A stretch of DNA of 6,538 bases from an uncultured Methylotenera sp. Lineage in GTDB: Bacteria > Pseudomonadota > Gammaproteobacteria > Burkholderiales > Methylophilaceae. Below, piece by piece: positions 1 to 6,052 of the stretch. Below the pieces are notes generated by a model. It was not told the origin of the DNA and did not search any database. It saw only the letters and a program-made list of their open reading frames with translations. The position numbers and the translations under genes are program-made. The first letter of the stretch is position 1; every line of letters starts with the position of its first letter. The DNA is taken from contig CALFXV010000198.1 of NCBI GenBank assembly GCA_937957775.1, forward strand, positions 1-6,538. The letters run 5' to 3'.

Positions 1-221
1 ACCCCGCGCAATTGGCTTACAGCAACGACGCTTACACACCGCAAGCCAGCGAAGTGAAAAATGCCAGAGAAATCATCGCCGCTTTAAAAGCCGCCAATGA
101 AATGGGCAAAGGCACGGTGGTGGTCAACGACAAATTAGTCGAACGCCACCATGTGCGCGCCGCCGAACGCTTACTTAAATTAAGTGAAATGATCAGCACC
201 TTGGAAGAAAGCCATGTCTAA
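1..221 (+). CDS. CoA-ester lyase, malyl-CoA lyase-like (HpcH/HpaI/CitE family), 3' end only
   Basis: This is the last 72 residues of a gene that begins before the window. The frame is open from base 3 (P-A-Q-L-A-Y...) to the TAA at 219-221, and the TTG at 12 is an internal Leu codon, not a start. The segment reads PAQLAYSNDAYTP, an acidic helix, then GKGTVVVNDKLVE and a final helix with LLKLSEMIS. This is the order at the C-terminus of malyl-CoA/beta-methylmalyl-CoA lyases and CitE: the end of the HPxQ motif, the N-[ED]-[AV]-[FY]-TP motif, then the lid. Family members split or form 3-carboxy-3-hydroxyacyl-CoA thioesters with a divalent metal, for example glyoxylate plus acetyl- or propionyl-CoA. 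The TIM-barrel metal ligands lie upstream and cannot be checked. In the lid, where Rhodobacter Mcl1 has G-R-L-V-D, this protein has D-K-L-V-E (Glu at 141-143). The 8-base overlap with the next gene suggests coupled translation. Family assignment is firm; the substrate is inferred. Confidence 0.82.
   Translation, partial: PAQLAYSNDAYTPQASEVKNAREIIAALKAANEMGKGTVVVNDKLVERHHVRAAERLLKLSEMISTLEESHV
203..207 (+). promoter_or_regulatory. Shine-Dalgarno site for the MaoC/mesaconyl-CoA hydratase gene, inside the preceding lyase gene
   Basis: GGAAG lies 6 bases before the ATG at 214 and wholly inside the last codons of the upstream lyase, whose stop falls 5' of 222. It supports the ATG at 214 as the true start and implies that ribosomes finishing the lyase reach the next start directly. 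Confidence 0.55.
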
Positions 222-1302
222 TACGCCACACAGCAACAAAATCCATGCGGGTAACTTTTTTGAGGATTTCAAACTCAATCAAGTGATCAAACACGCCACG
301 CCACGTACCGTAGGCGAAGGCGAAGTGGCCTTGTACATGGCGCTAACTGGCGCTCGCCAAGCCTTGCATTCAGCGGACACGCTGGCGCAATCCTTAGGCT
401 ACAAAGCGCGGCCGGTAGACGATTTATTGGCCTTTCACATCGCCTTTGGTAAAACCGTGCCGGACATATCGGTCAATGCGGTAGCCAACTTGGGCTATGC
501 CGAAGTGCGCTTTTTACAACCGGTCTATGCCGGTGACACGCTTAGCACCAGCTCCACCGTCATAGGCTTAAAACAAAACTCCAATGGCCAATCCGGCGTG
601 GTGTACGTGCGCTCGGTGTCAACCAACCAATTGCAGCAACCGGTATTTTCATGGGTGCGCTGGGTAATGGTGCACAAAAAAGACCACAACGCCCCCGCCC
701 CTGCCACCGTTATTCCAAGTTTAGCCGACGCAGTCGCCAGTGCGGATTTGGCTGTGCCAGCCTGTTTGGATGCCAGAAAATTCAATACCGCCCATACCGG
801 CGGCCATTTCCTATGGGACGACTACCAAGTGGGCGAACGCATCAATCACCCAGCGGGGATGACCATAAGCGACACCGACCACACCCTGGCCACCAAACTG
901 TATCAAAACAACGCACGCTTGCATTTTGATGAGCTGATGATGAAACCCACTGCTTTTGGCCGACGCCTCATGTACGGTGGCCACATCATTTCCGTTTGCC
1001 GCGCCCTATCGCATGACGGCTTGGAAAATGCCTTGTCCATCCTCGCCATCAATGCCGGTACACACTGTAACCCGAGCTTTGGCGATGACACCATCTACAC
1101 GTGGACCGAAGTGCTGGCCAAAGAAACCTTGCCTAACCGCAATGACATGGGCGCCTTAAGATTGCGCATGGTAGGAGTGAAAAACATGCCAGCCCATACC
1201 TTGAGCAGTCGCCACGTAACGCTGGGCGAGAAAACCACTTACCACCCTAACGTGGTATTAGACCTCGATTACACCGTGCTGATGCCACGTAAACCAGCTT
1301 AA
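214..1302 (+). CDS. mch: Mesaconyl-CoA (beta-methylmalyl-CoA) hydratase, double-hotdog MaoC family
   Basis: This 362-residue protein is predicted to interconvert (2R,3S)-beta-methylmalyl-CoA and mesaconyl-C1-CoA in the cytosol, a step of the ethylmalonyl-CoA pathway and the 3-hydroxypropionate bi-cycle. Its length fits the roughly 340-360 residue family. Two hotdog halves are visible. The first, about residues 12-155, contains GNFFEDF, HATPRTVGEGEVALY, LLAFHIAFGKTVPDIS and the G-D-T-L-S strand. The second, about 197-355, contains LWDDYQVGE, LYQNNARLHF (229-238), RRLMYGGHIIS (250-260) and NPSFGDDTIY. These closely resemble Rhodobacter mesaconyl-CoA hydratase as I remember it. The LYQNNARLHF block sits where hydratase-2 enzymes carry the catalytic D-x-N-P-x-H motif, so His237 is the likely catalytic His. 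The ATG at 214 has an SD at 203-207 and overlaps the upstream lyase by 8 bases. The next gene starts 21 bases after the stop. Itaconyl-CoA hydratase or another MaoC dehydratase is the main alternative. Confidence 0.83.
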   Translation: MSNTPHSNKIHAGNFFEDFKLNQVIKHATPRTVGEGEVALYMALTGARQALHSADTLAQSLGYKARPVDDLLAFHIAFGKTVPDISVNAVANLGYAEVRFLQPVYAGDTLSTSSTVIGLKQNSNGQSGVVYVRSVSTNQLQQPVFSWVRWVMVHKKDHNAPAPATVIPSLADAVASADLAVPACLDARKFNTAHTGGHFLWDDYQVGERINHPAGMTISDTDHTLATKLYQNNARLHFDELMMKPTAFGRRLMYGGHIISVCRALSHDGLENALSILAINAGTHCNPSFGDDTIYTWTEVLAKETLPNRNDMGALRLRMVGVKNMPAHTLSSRHVTLGEKTTYHPNVVLDLDYTVLMPRKPA

Positions 1303-1323
1303 CTTTGCCTTAGGATTAAAACC

Positions 1324-2322
1324 ATGTCTACGACCAACCTAGTTCACCCAAACGACGCATTATTTAGCGGGGAAAAATCCTTTCCCATCATTCCGTCTTG
1401 CGAGCATTTTGCCGGCAGTGAAAAATTAATCCTTAAGGCCTTGGCCATGCAAGACACCATAGGCCCGGTGTTTGACATCACCTGCGATTGCGAAGACGGC
1501 GCGCAAACTGGTCAAGAACGCGACCACGCGGCCATGATAGTGCGCGTCTTAACCAGCGCCGAAAACAAACACAAAATGGCAGGCGCACGCATACACGATT
1601 ACACCCACCCAGCTTGGAAACAAGACATCGACATCTTGGTGGCCGGCGCAGGGCAGGTGTTGAGCTACATTACCATTCCTAAATGCACCAGCCACGCGCA
1701 GGCTAAAGAAATGATCGCCTACATCCAAAAAGTAGCGACCTTTAATGGCATCACTCGCGAGATACCGGTGCACATCTTGGTGGAAACGCACGGCGCCTTA
1801 AAAGCCGTGCATGACATCGCCACCTTGCCTTGGCTACAAGTACTGGACTTTGGCTTAATGGATTTCGTCAGTGGCCACCACGGCGCCATCCCGGCTTCTG
1901 CCATGCGCAGCCCAGGTCAATTTGACCACCGCTTATTAGCCCGTGCCAAAGCCGAATTGGTCGCTGCTGCATTGGCTAACGGCGTGGTGCCGGCGCACAA
2001 CGTCACCTTGGATTTAAAAAACGTGGAAACCACCCACAGCGACGCCTCCCGCGCCCGCAATGAGTTTGGCTTTTTACGCATGTGGAGCATTTACCCCACG
2101 CAAATTGAAGCCATTGTCAGCGCCATGAAACCGAATTTTGATGAAGTGCAAGACGGCGCCAACATTTTATTGGCCGCACAAAAAGCCGATTGGGGCCCGA
2201 TTCAATACGACGGCGAATTACACGACAGAGCCACTTACCGCTATTTCTGGGAAATCCTGCAAAAAGCCAAGCTCACCAAAGTGGCGATACCGGCTGAAGC
2301 CCAAGCCGCATTTTTCAGTTAA
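1324..2322 (+). CDS. HpcH/HpaI aldolase/citrate lyase family CoA-ester lyase (divergent second copy)
   Basis: This 332-residue cytosolic protein is probably a Mg-dependent TIM-barrel lyase acting on a malyl-, beta-methylmalyl- or citramalyl-CoA type thioester. Visible family landmarks are CDCEDGA (54-60, where malyl-CoA lyase has LDLEDS), ARIHD (88-92, the substrate-binding Arg), the strand ILVETHGAL (151-159, metal-ligand Glu154), LDFGLMDF (174-181, likely metal-ligand Asp180), MWSIYPTQ (253-260) and a C-terminal lid with DGELHDRATYRYF (296-308). Asp301 aligns by eye with the lid catalytic Asp of malyl-CoA lyases (G-x-L-x-D). It is clearly not a duplicate of the lyase ending at 221. Two oddities are Tyr257 where most relatives have His in IHPxQ, and a 40-residue tail after the barrel unlike Mcl1. 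The ATG at 1324 is preceded by TAGGA (1311-1315). It lies 21 bases after the hydratase gene and 33 before prpB. The exact substrate cannot be read from sequence; I recall similar proteins beside TCA or methylcitrate genes in betaproteobacteria. Confidence 0.8.
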   Translation: MSTTNLVHPNDALFSGEKSFPIIPSCEHFAGSEKLILKALAMQDTIGPVFDITCDCEDGAQTGQERDHAAMIVRVLTSAENKHKMAGARIHDYTHPAWKQDIDILVAGAGQVLSYITIPKCTSHAQAKEMIAYIQKVATFNGITREIPVHILVETHGALKAVHDIATLPWLQVLDFGLMDFVSGHHGAIPASAMRSPGQFDHRLLARAKAELVAAALANGVVPAHNVTLDLKNVETTHSDASRARNEFGFLRMWSIYPTQIEAIVSAMKPNFDEVQDGANILLAAQKADWGPIQYDGELHDRATYRYFWEILQKAKLTKVAIPAEAQAAFFS

Positions 2323-2355
2323 TTTTATTTAACCTTAGACCATTAGGTAAACACC

Positions 2356-3240
2356 ATGACACAAGCCGCAACTGCAGGCGCACGCTTTCGTGCCGCCCTT
2401 AAAGCCGAAAAACCCTTACAAATCATAGGCGCCATAAATGCCTACCACGCCATGCTGGCCACCCAAAGTGGCTTTAAGGCCTTGTATTTGTCGGGCGGTG
2501 GCGTGGCAGCCGGCTCGCTAGGTTTGCCTGATTTGGGCATCTCCACGCTAGAAGACGTATTGATAGACGTACGCCGCATCACCGACGCGGTGGACACGCC
2601 TTTGTTGGTGGACATCGATACCGGCTGGGGCGGTGCATTTAACATCGCACGCAGCGTTAAAAGCATAGCCAAGGCTGGCGCCGCCGCGGTGCACATTGAA
2701 GACCAAGTCAGCGCCAAACGCTGCGGTCACCGCCCGAATAAAGCCATTGTCAGCCTAGAAGAAATGGTGGATAGAGTTAAAGCCGCGGTTGATGCCAAAC
2801 CCTACGAAGATTTTGTCATCATGGCCAGAACCGACGCCCTGGCAGTGGAGGGTTTGCAATCGGCCATTGACCGAGCTTGCGCCTGCGCAGAAGCCGGCGC
2901 CGACATGATCTTCCCTGAAGCCATCACCGAATTGAGCATGTACAAGCAATTTGCCGCTGCGGTGAAAGTACCGGTACTGGCCAACATCACCGAATTTGGC
3001 AGCACGCCTTTATTCACCGTAGACGAATTGCGTGGCGCCGACGTGAGCATGGTGCTCTACCCCTTATCGGCCTTCCGTGCCATGAACCAAGCCGCCCTGA
3101 GCGTTTACCAAGCGACGCGCCGTGACGGTACACAAAAGAACGTTGTTGATCTAATGCAAACGCGCGCCGACCTATATGAGCATTTGGGTTACCACGCCTT
3201 TGAACAAAAATTGGATGCCCTTTTTAAAGGAGAAAAGTAG
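2356..3240 (+). CDS. prpB: 2-methylisocitrate lyase
   Basis: PrpB cleaves (2R,3S)-2-methylisocitrate to pyruvate and succinate, the last step of the 2-methylcitrate cycle, in the cytosol with Mg2+. The 294-residue length is close to E. coli PrpB (about 296). The isocitrate lyase/PEP mutase fold is evident: [18 protein letters not shown] (44-61) with Asp59, VDIDTGWG (85-92) with metal-binding Asp86 and Asp88, the active-site loop KRCGH (121-125) with catalytic Cys123, MARTD (156-160) with Arg158, and FPEA (186-189) with Glu188. Arg122 gives KRCGH rather than the KKCGH of true isocitrate lyases, which favours the methylisocitrate assignment. The ATG at 2356 follows TAGGT (2344-2348) with 7 bases between. 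The stop is 2 bases before prpC, so the pair is almost certainly co-transcribed. No frameshift or missing catalytic residue is seen. Confidence 0.96.
   Translation: MTQAATAGARFRAALKAEKPLQIIGAINAYHAMLATQSGFKALYLSGGGVAAGSLGLPDLGISTLEDVLIDVRRITDAVDTPLLVDIDTGWGGAFNIARSVKSIAKAGAAAVHIEDQVSAKRCGHRPNKAIVSLEEMVDRVKAAVDAKPYEDFVIMARTDALAVEGLQSAIDRACACAEAGADMIFPEAITELSMYKQFAAAVKVPVLANITEFGSTPLFTVDELRGADVSMVLYPLSAFRAMNQAALSVYQATRRDGTQKNVVDLMQTRADLYEHLGYHAFEQKLDALFKGEK
3227..3232 (+). promoter_or_regulatory. Shine-Dalgarno site for prpC within the 3' end of prpB
   Basis: AAGGAG is the strongest ribosome-binding sequence I see in the window. It lies in the last codons of prpB (Lys-Gly-Glu-Lys), 10 bases before the prpC ATG at 3243. 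It fixes that ATG as the start and suggests translational coupling of prpB and prpC. Confidence 0.75.
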
Positions 3241-3242
3241 TC

Positions 3243-4406
3243 ATGCAAACCACGGCTCAAACCCCAGCAGCAGAAGCGCCTAAAAAGAAAAAAGGCGTGG
3301 CCTTAGCCGGCGTGACAGCTGGCAGCACAGCAATTTGCACAGTTGGCCACACCGGTAACGATTTGCACTACCGCGGCTACGACATCATAGAGTTAGCCAA
3401 GCACGCCAGCTTTGAAGAAGTGGCTTATTTATTGATACACGGCGAACTGCCTAACAAAAGCCAATTGGCGGCTTACCATGCCAAACTAAAAAAATTACGC
3501 GAATTGCCAGCCGCGCTTAAAACCGTGCTCGAGCAAATACCTAAAGACACCCACCCTATGGACGTGATGCGCACCGGTTGCGCCATGCTGGGCACCTTGG
3601 AACCAGAAGTGACCGATCGCAACACCGTTGCCGCCCAAGATTTGGGTGACCGCCTAATCGCCTGCTTTGGTTCGATTCTGCTGTATTGGTACCACTTTAG
3701 CCACAACGGCAAACGCGTGGACGTTAACACCAACGATGACAGCATCGCCGCGCATTTCTTGCACGTCTTGCACGGCAAGGCGCCTAGCCAATTGCATATC
3801 GATGCCATGAACACCTCATTGGTGTTGTACGCCGAGCACGAATTCAACGCTTCGACCTTCACCGGTCGCGTGATTGCCGGCACCTTGTCCGATATGTATT
3901 CTTGCATCACCGGCGCCATCGGCGCCCTGCGTGGCGCTAAACACGGCGGCGCCAATGAAGCGGCGATGGAGATCATCGAGCGCTATAAAACCGCGGACGA
4001 AGCCGAAGCCGACATCTTGGCGCGCATGGCTCGTAAAGAAATCATCATAGGCTTTGGTCATCCGGTTTACACCATCGCCGACCCTCGCAACGAATCAATC
4101 AAAGCCGTTAGCCGCAAACTGTGCGCCGACGCCGGCGACATGACGCTGTTTGATATCTCCGACCGCATAGAGAGCGTGATGTGGCGTGAGAAAAAAATGT
4201 TCCCCAACTTAGATTGGTACAGCGCATCCAGCTACCACATGATGGGCATCCCCACCGGCATGTTCACGCCCATATTCGTCATCTCGCGCACCAGCGGCTG
4301 GGTAGCGCATGTGATTGAACAGCGCATAGACAACAAAATCATCCGCCCCAATGCCGAATACGTCGGGCCGGACAACCGGGATTACGTGCCACTAGCCAAG
4401 CGCTAG
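3243..4406 (+). CDS. prpC: 2-methylcitrate synthase
   Basis: PrpC condenses propionyl-CoA with oxaloacetate to give 2-methylcitrate and CoA, the entry step of the methylcitrate cycle. The 387 residues match the PrpC family (E. coli 389), which is shorter than hexameric GltA-type citrate synthases. Landmarks are [17 protein letters not shown] (32-48), the small-domain block HPMDVMRTG (104-112), [10 protein letters not shown] (147-156), [13 protein letters not shown] (195-207) with His199, [13 protein letters not shown] (227-239) with His234, [14 protein letters not shown] (269-282) with His273, FPNLDWYSA (320-328) with Asp324, and a C-terminal [14 protein letters not shown] (363-376). His234, His273 and Asp324 form the citrate synthase catalytic triad. 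The HFSHNG and ADPR stretches are what I recognise as PrpC-like rather than GltA. The N-terminal 18 residues are Ala/Thr-rich with KKKK at 14-17 and look like an unstructured tail. Some activity with acetyl-CoA is known for the family. Confidence 0.95.
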   Translation: MQTTAQTPAAEAPKKKKGVALAGVTAGSTAICTVGHTGNDLHYRGYDIIELAKHASFEEVAYLLIHGELPNKSQLAAYHAKLKKLRELPAALKTVLEQIPKDTHPMDVMRTGCAMLGTLEPEVTDRNTVAAQDLGDRLIACFGSILLYWYHFSHNGKRVDVNTNDDSIAAHFLHVLHGKAPSQLHIDAMNTSLVLYAEHEFNASTFTGRVIAGTLSDMYSCITGAIGALRGAKHGGANEAAMEIIERYKTADEAEADILARMARKEIIIGFGHPVYTIADPRNESIKAVSRKLCADAGDMTLFDISDRIESVMWREKKMFPNLDWYSASSYHMMGIPTGMFTPIFVISRTSGWVAHVIEQRIDNKIIRPNAEYVGPDNRDYVPLAKR

Positions 4407-4468
4407 GTAAACGCAGCCCCAGACACAATCTACAACAACAAAATTATTATTATTTAAGGTTACCAATC
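4407..4468 (+). other. 62-base prpC-prpD spacer with A/T-rich trinucleotide runs and the prpD ribosome-binding site
   Basis: This is the longest gap inside the cluster; the others are 2 to 33 bases or overlaps. It carries three ACA units (4432-4440), then four ATT units (4443-4454), then the Shine-Dalgarno TAAGG (4455-4459) 9 bases before the prpD ATG. The stretch should be unstructured in mRNA. A TATTAT (4445-4450) resembles a -10 box, but the best -35-like hexamer (CAGACA, 4420-4425) is 19 bases upstream and weak, so I do not call an internal promoter. No hairpin or terminator is visible. Confidence 0.5.
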
Positions 4469-5929
4469 ATGTCAGCTCATATTTCAAACGTACGCCCCGC
4501 TCCCGACCAAGTCATTGTCGACATCGCCAATTACGTGGCCGATTATAAAATCGACTCCACCGAAGCCTACGACACAGCACGCAACTGCTTAATGGACACA
4601 TTGGGTTGCGGCTTTGAAGCTTTGGAGTACCCAGCTTGCACTAAATTATTAGGCCCAGTGATTGCCGGCACCGTGGTGCCAAATGGTGCCAAAGTGCCGG
4701 GCACCAACTTTCAATTGGATCCAATTTTAGCCGCCTTCAACATAGGCGCCATGATACGTTGGTTGGATTTTAACGACACTTGGTTAGCAGCAGAATGGGG
4801 TCACCCATCGGACAACCTAGGCGGCATTTTAGCCAGCGCGGATTACTTGTCGCGTAAAAATGTGGCTGAAGGCAAAGCGCCCCTCACTATAAAAGACGTG
4901 CTAACAGCCATGATTAAAGCGCATGAAATTCAAGGCGTGTTGGCCTTAGAAAACAGCTTTAACCGCGTCGGACTAGACCACGTTATCTTGGTTAAAATCG
5001 CCTCAACCGCGGTCGTCACCAAATTGCTAGGTGGCAACAAAGATGACATCATTAACGCCGTATCCAACGCCTTTGTCGACGGCCAGAGCTTACGCACCTA
5101 TCGCCATTCACCCAATACCGGCTCACGCAAATCTTGGGCAGCTGGCGATGCCACTAGCCGTGCGGTGCGCTTGGCTTGGATGACGCTGCAAGGCGAAATG
5201 GGTTACCCATCCGCCTTAACGGCCAAAACCTGGGGCTTTTACGACGTGTTGTTCAAAGGCAATGCCTTTAAATTCCAACGCAGCTATGGCTCCTATGTGA
5301 TGGAACAAGTGCTATTCAAAATCTCCTTCCCGGCCGAGTTCCACGCACAAACAGCGGTGGAGTGCGCCATACAATTGCACGCCCAAGTAGGCAGCAAAGT
5401 GCAAACCATGGAGCAAATTGCGCAAATCGATAAAATCGTCATCACCACGCACGAATCCGCCATCCGCATTATTGATAAAACCGGCCCATTGGATAACCCC
5501 GCTGACCGTGACCACTGTATCCAATACATGGCCACCATAGGCTTATTAAAAGGCAACCTAACCGCCCAAGATTATGAAGATGCCGCCGCGGCAGACCCAA
5601 GAATAGACGCCATACGCGCCAAAATGACTTGCGTGGAAAAAGCCCAATACACCACCGATTACCATGACCCAGAAAAACGCTCTATCGCCAACGCCATACA
5701 AGTGTTTTTCAAAGACGGCAGCAACTCAGAAAACATCGCCGTGGAATACCCAATCGGCCACCGTCGTCGTCGTGGCCAAGGCATCCCAGAATTGGTGAAA
5801 AAATTCAAAGTGAATTTAGCCCGTCGCTTCGATGCCAAAAAACAAGCCGACATCTTGGCCTTGTGCTTGGATCAAGCGAAACTAGAAGCGACCCCAGTCA
5901 ACCAGTTTGTTGACATGTTAGTGGCTTAA
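4469..5929 (+). CDS. prpD: 2-methylcitrate dehydratase (PrpD type)
   Basis: PrpD removes water from 2-methylcitrate to form 2-methyl-cis-aconitate, without an iron-sulfur cluster. The 486 residues match E. coli PrpD (483), and similarity to that protein as I remember it runs along almost the whole length. Diagnostic blocks are [18 protein letters not shown] (40-57), [20 protein letters not shown] (90-109), [10 protein letters not shown] (110-119), IKAHEIQG (149-156), [12 protein letters not shown] (161-172), [10 protein letters not shown] (204-213), [15 protein letters not shown] (220-234), [16 protein letters not shown] (283-298), [12 protein letters not shown] (343-354), [13 protein letters not shown] (398-410) and [10 protein letters not shown] (426-435). 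The MmgE/PrpD superfamily also includes cis-aconitate decarboxylase, but the close match and the prpB-prpC context favour the dehydratase. PrpD leaves rehydration to an aconitase (AcnA or AcnB) encoded elsewhere. The protein is intact and is followed by a terminator at 5972. Confidence 0.96.
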   Translation: MSAHISNVRPAPDQVIVDIANYVADYKIDSTEAYDTARNCLMDTLGCGFEALEYPACTKLLGPVIAGTVVPNGAKVPGTNFQLDPILAAFNIGAMIRWLDFNDTWLAAEWGHPSDNLGGILASADYLSRKNVAEGKAPLTIKDVLTAMIKAHEIQGVLALENSFNRVGLDHVILVKIASTAVVTKLLGGNKDDIINAVSNAFVDGQSLRTYRHSPNTGSRKSWAAGDATSRAVRLAWMTLQGEMGYPSALTAKTWGFYDVLFKGNAFKFQRSYGSYVMEQVLFKISFPAEFHAQTAVECAIQLHAQVGSKVQTMEQIAQIDKIVITTHESAIRIIDKTGPLDNPADRDHCIQYMATIGLLKGNLTAQDYEDAAAADPRIDAIRAKMTCVEKAQYTTDYHDPEKRSIANAIQVFFKDGSNSENIAVEYPIGHRRRRGQGIPELVKKFKVNLARRFDAKKQADILALCLDQAKLEATPVNQFVDMLVA

Positions 5930-5971
5930 GCCAGTACTTTCTGCGAGCCGTTAACGCGACTTGCAGCAACC

Positions 5972-6010
5972 ATTAAAAAGCCAGCCAACAATTTTGGCTG
6001 GCTTTTTAAT
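5972..6010 (+). terminator. Rho-independent terminator after prpD
   Basis: A perfect inverted repeat pairs 5972-5988 with 5994-6010: 17 bp with a 5-base loop (5989-5993). The GC-rich core GCCAGCC/GGCTGGC is at 5980-5986 and 5996-6002. It is flanked by an A-run on the left arm (5975-5979) and a T-run on the right arm (6003-6007), so the RNA ends in a U-tract. It lies 43 bases after the prpD stop. The A-run on the other side would let it act in both directions, although both flanking genes are on the + strand. Confidence 0.92.
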
Positions 6011-6011
6011 G

Positions 6012-6017
6012 TAAAAT
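6012..6017 (+). promoter_or_regulatory. Possible -10 box of a purB promoter
   Basis: TAAAAT differs from the TATAAT consensus at one position and sits between the terminator and purB, where a promoter is expected. Transcription from it would start near 6024 and leave a leader of about 30 bases. The region 17 bases upstream (5989-5994) falls in the terminator loop and does not resemble TTGACA, so support is weak. Confidence 0.25.
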
Positions 6018-6052
6018 AACGCTTTATTTACGCAGCTTTATAAGGCTTTACC

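Noticed and set aside
12..14. TTG as a start for a 69-residue small protein
   Set aside because: The same frame is open upstream to base 3 and encodes the P-A-Q of the lyase HPxQ motif, so this Leu codon is internal to a longer gene.
3473..3976. A 167-codon open frame on the minus strand opposite prpC
   Set aside because: It lies wholly inside prpC, whose + frame shows the full set of citrate synthase motifs. The minus-strand translation has no recognisable domain and is a typical shadow of biased codon use.
2344..4412. TAGGTAAAC shared by the prpB leader (2344-2352) and the prpC stop region (4404-4412)
   Set aside because: Nine bases only; the second copy includes the prpC stop codon and no start follows it. 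Chance is the simpler explanation, and no operator-like symmetry is seen.
1149..4750. Many GGCGCC palindromes scattered through the genes
   Set aside because: They mostly fall on Gly-Ala codon pairs (GGC GCC) in Ala- and Gly-rich proteins, have no regular spacing, and need no repeat or binding-site explanation.
4469..5929. PrpD-family protein as a cis-aconitate decarboxylase making itaconate
   Set aside because: Although that enzyme is in the same superfamily and the upstream genes could handle itaconyl- or citramalyl-CoA, the protein resembles E. coli PrpD along nearly its full length and sits beside prpB and prpC.
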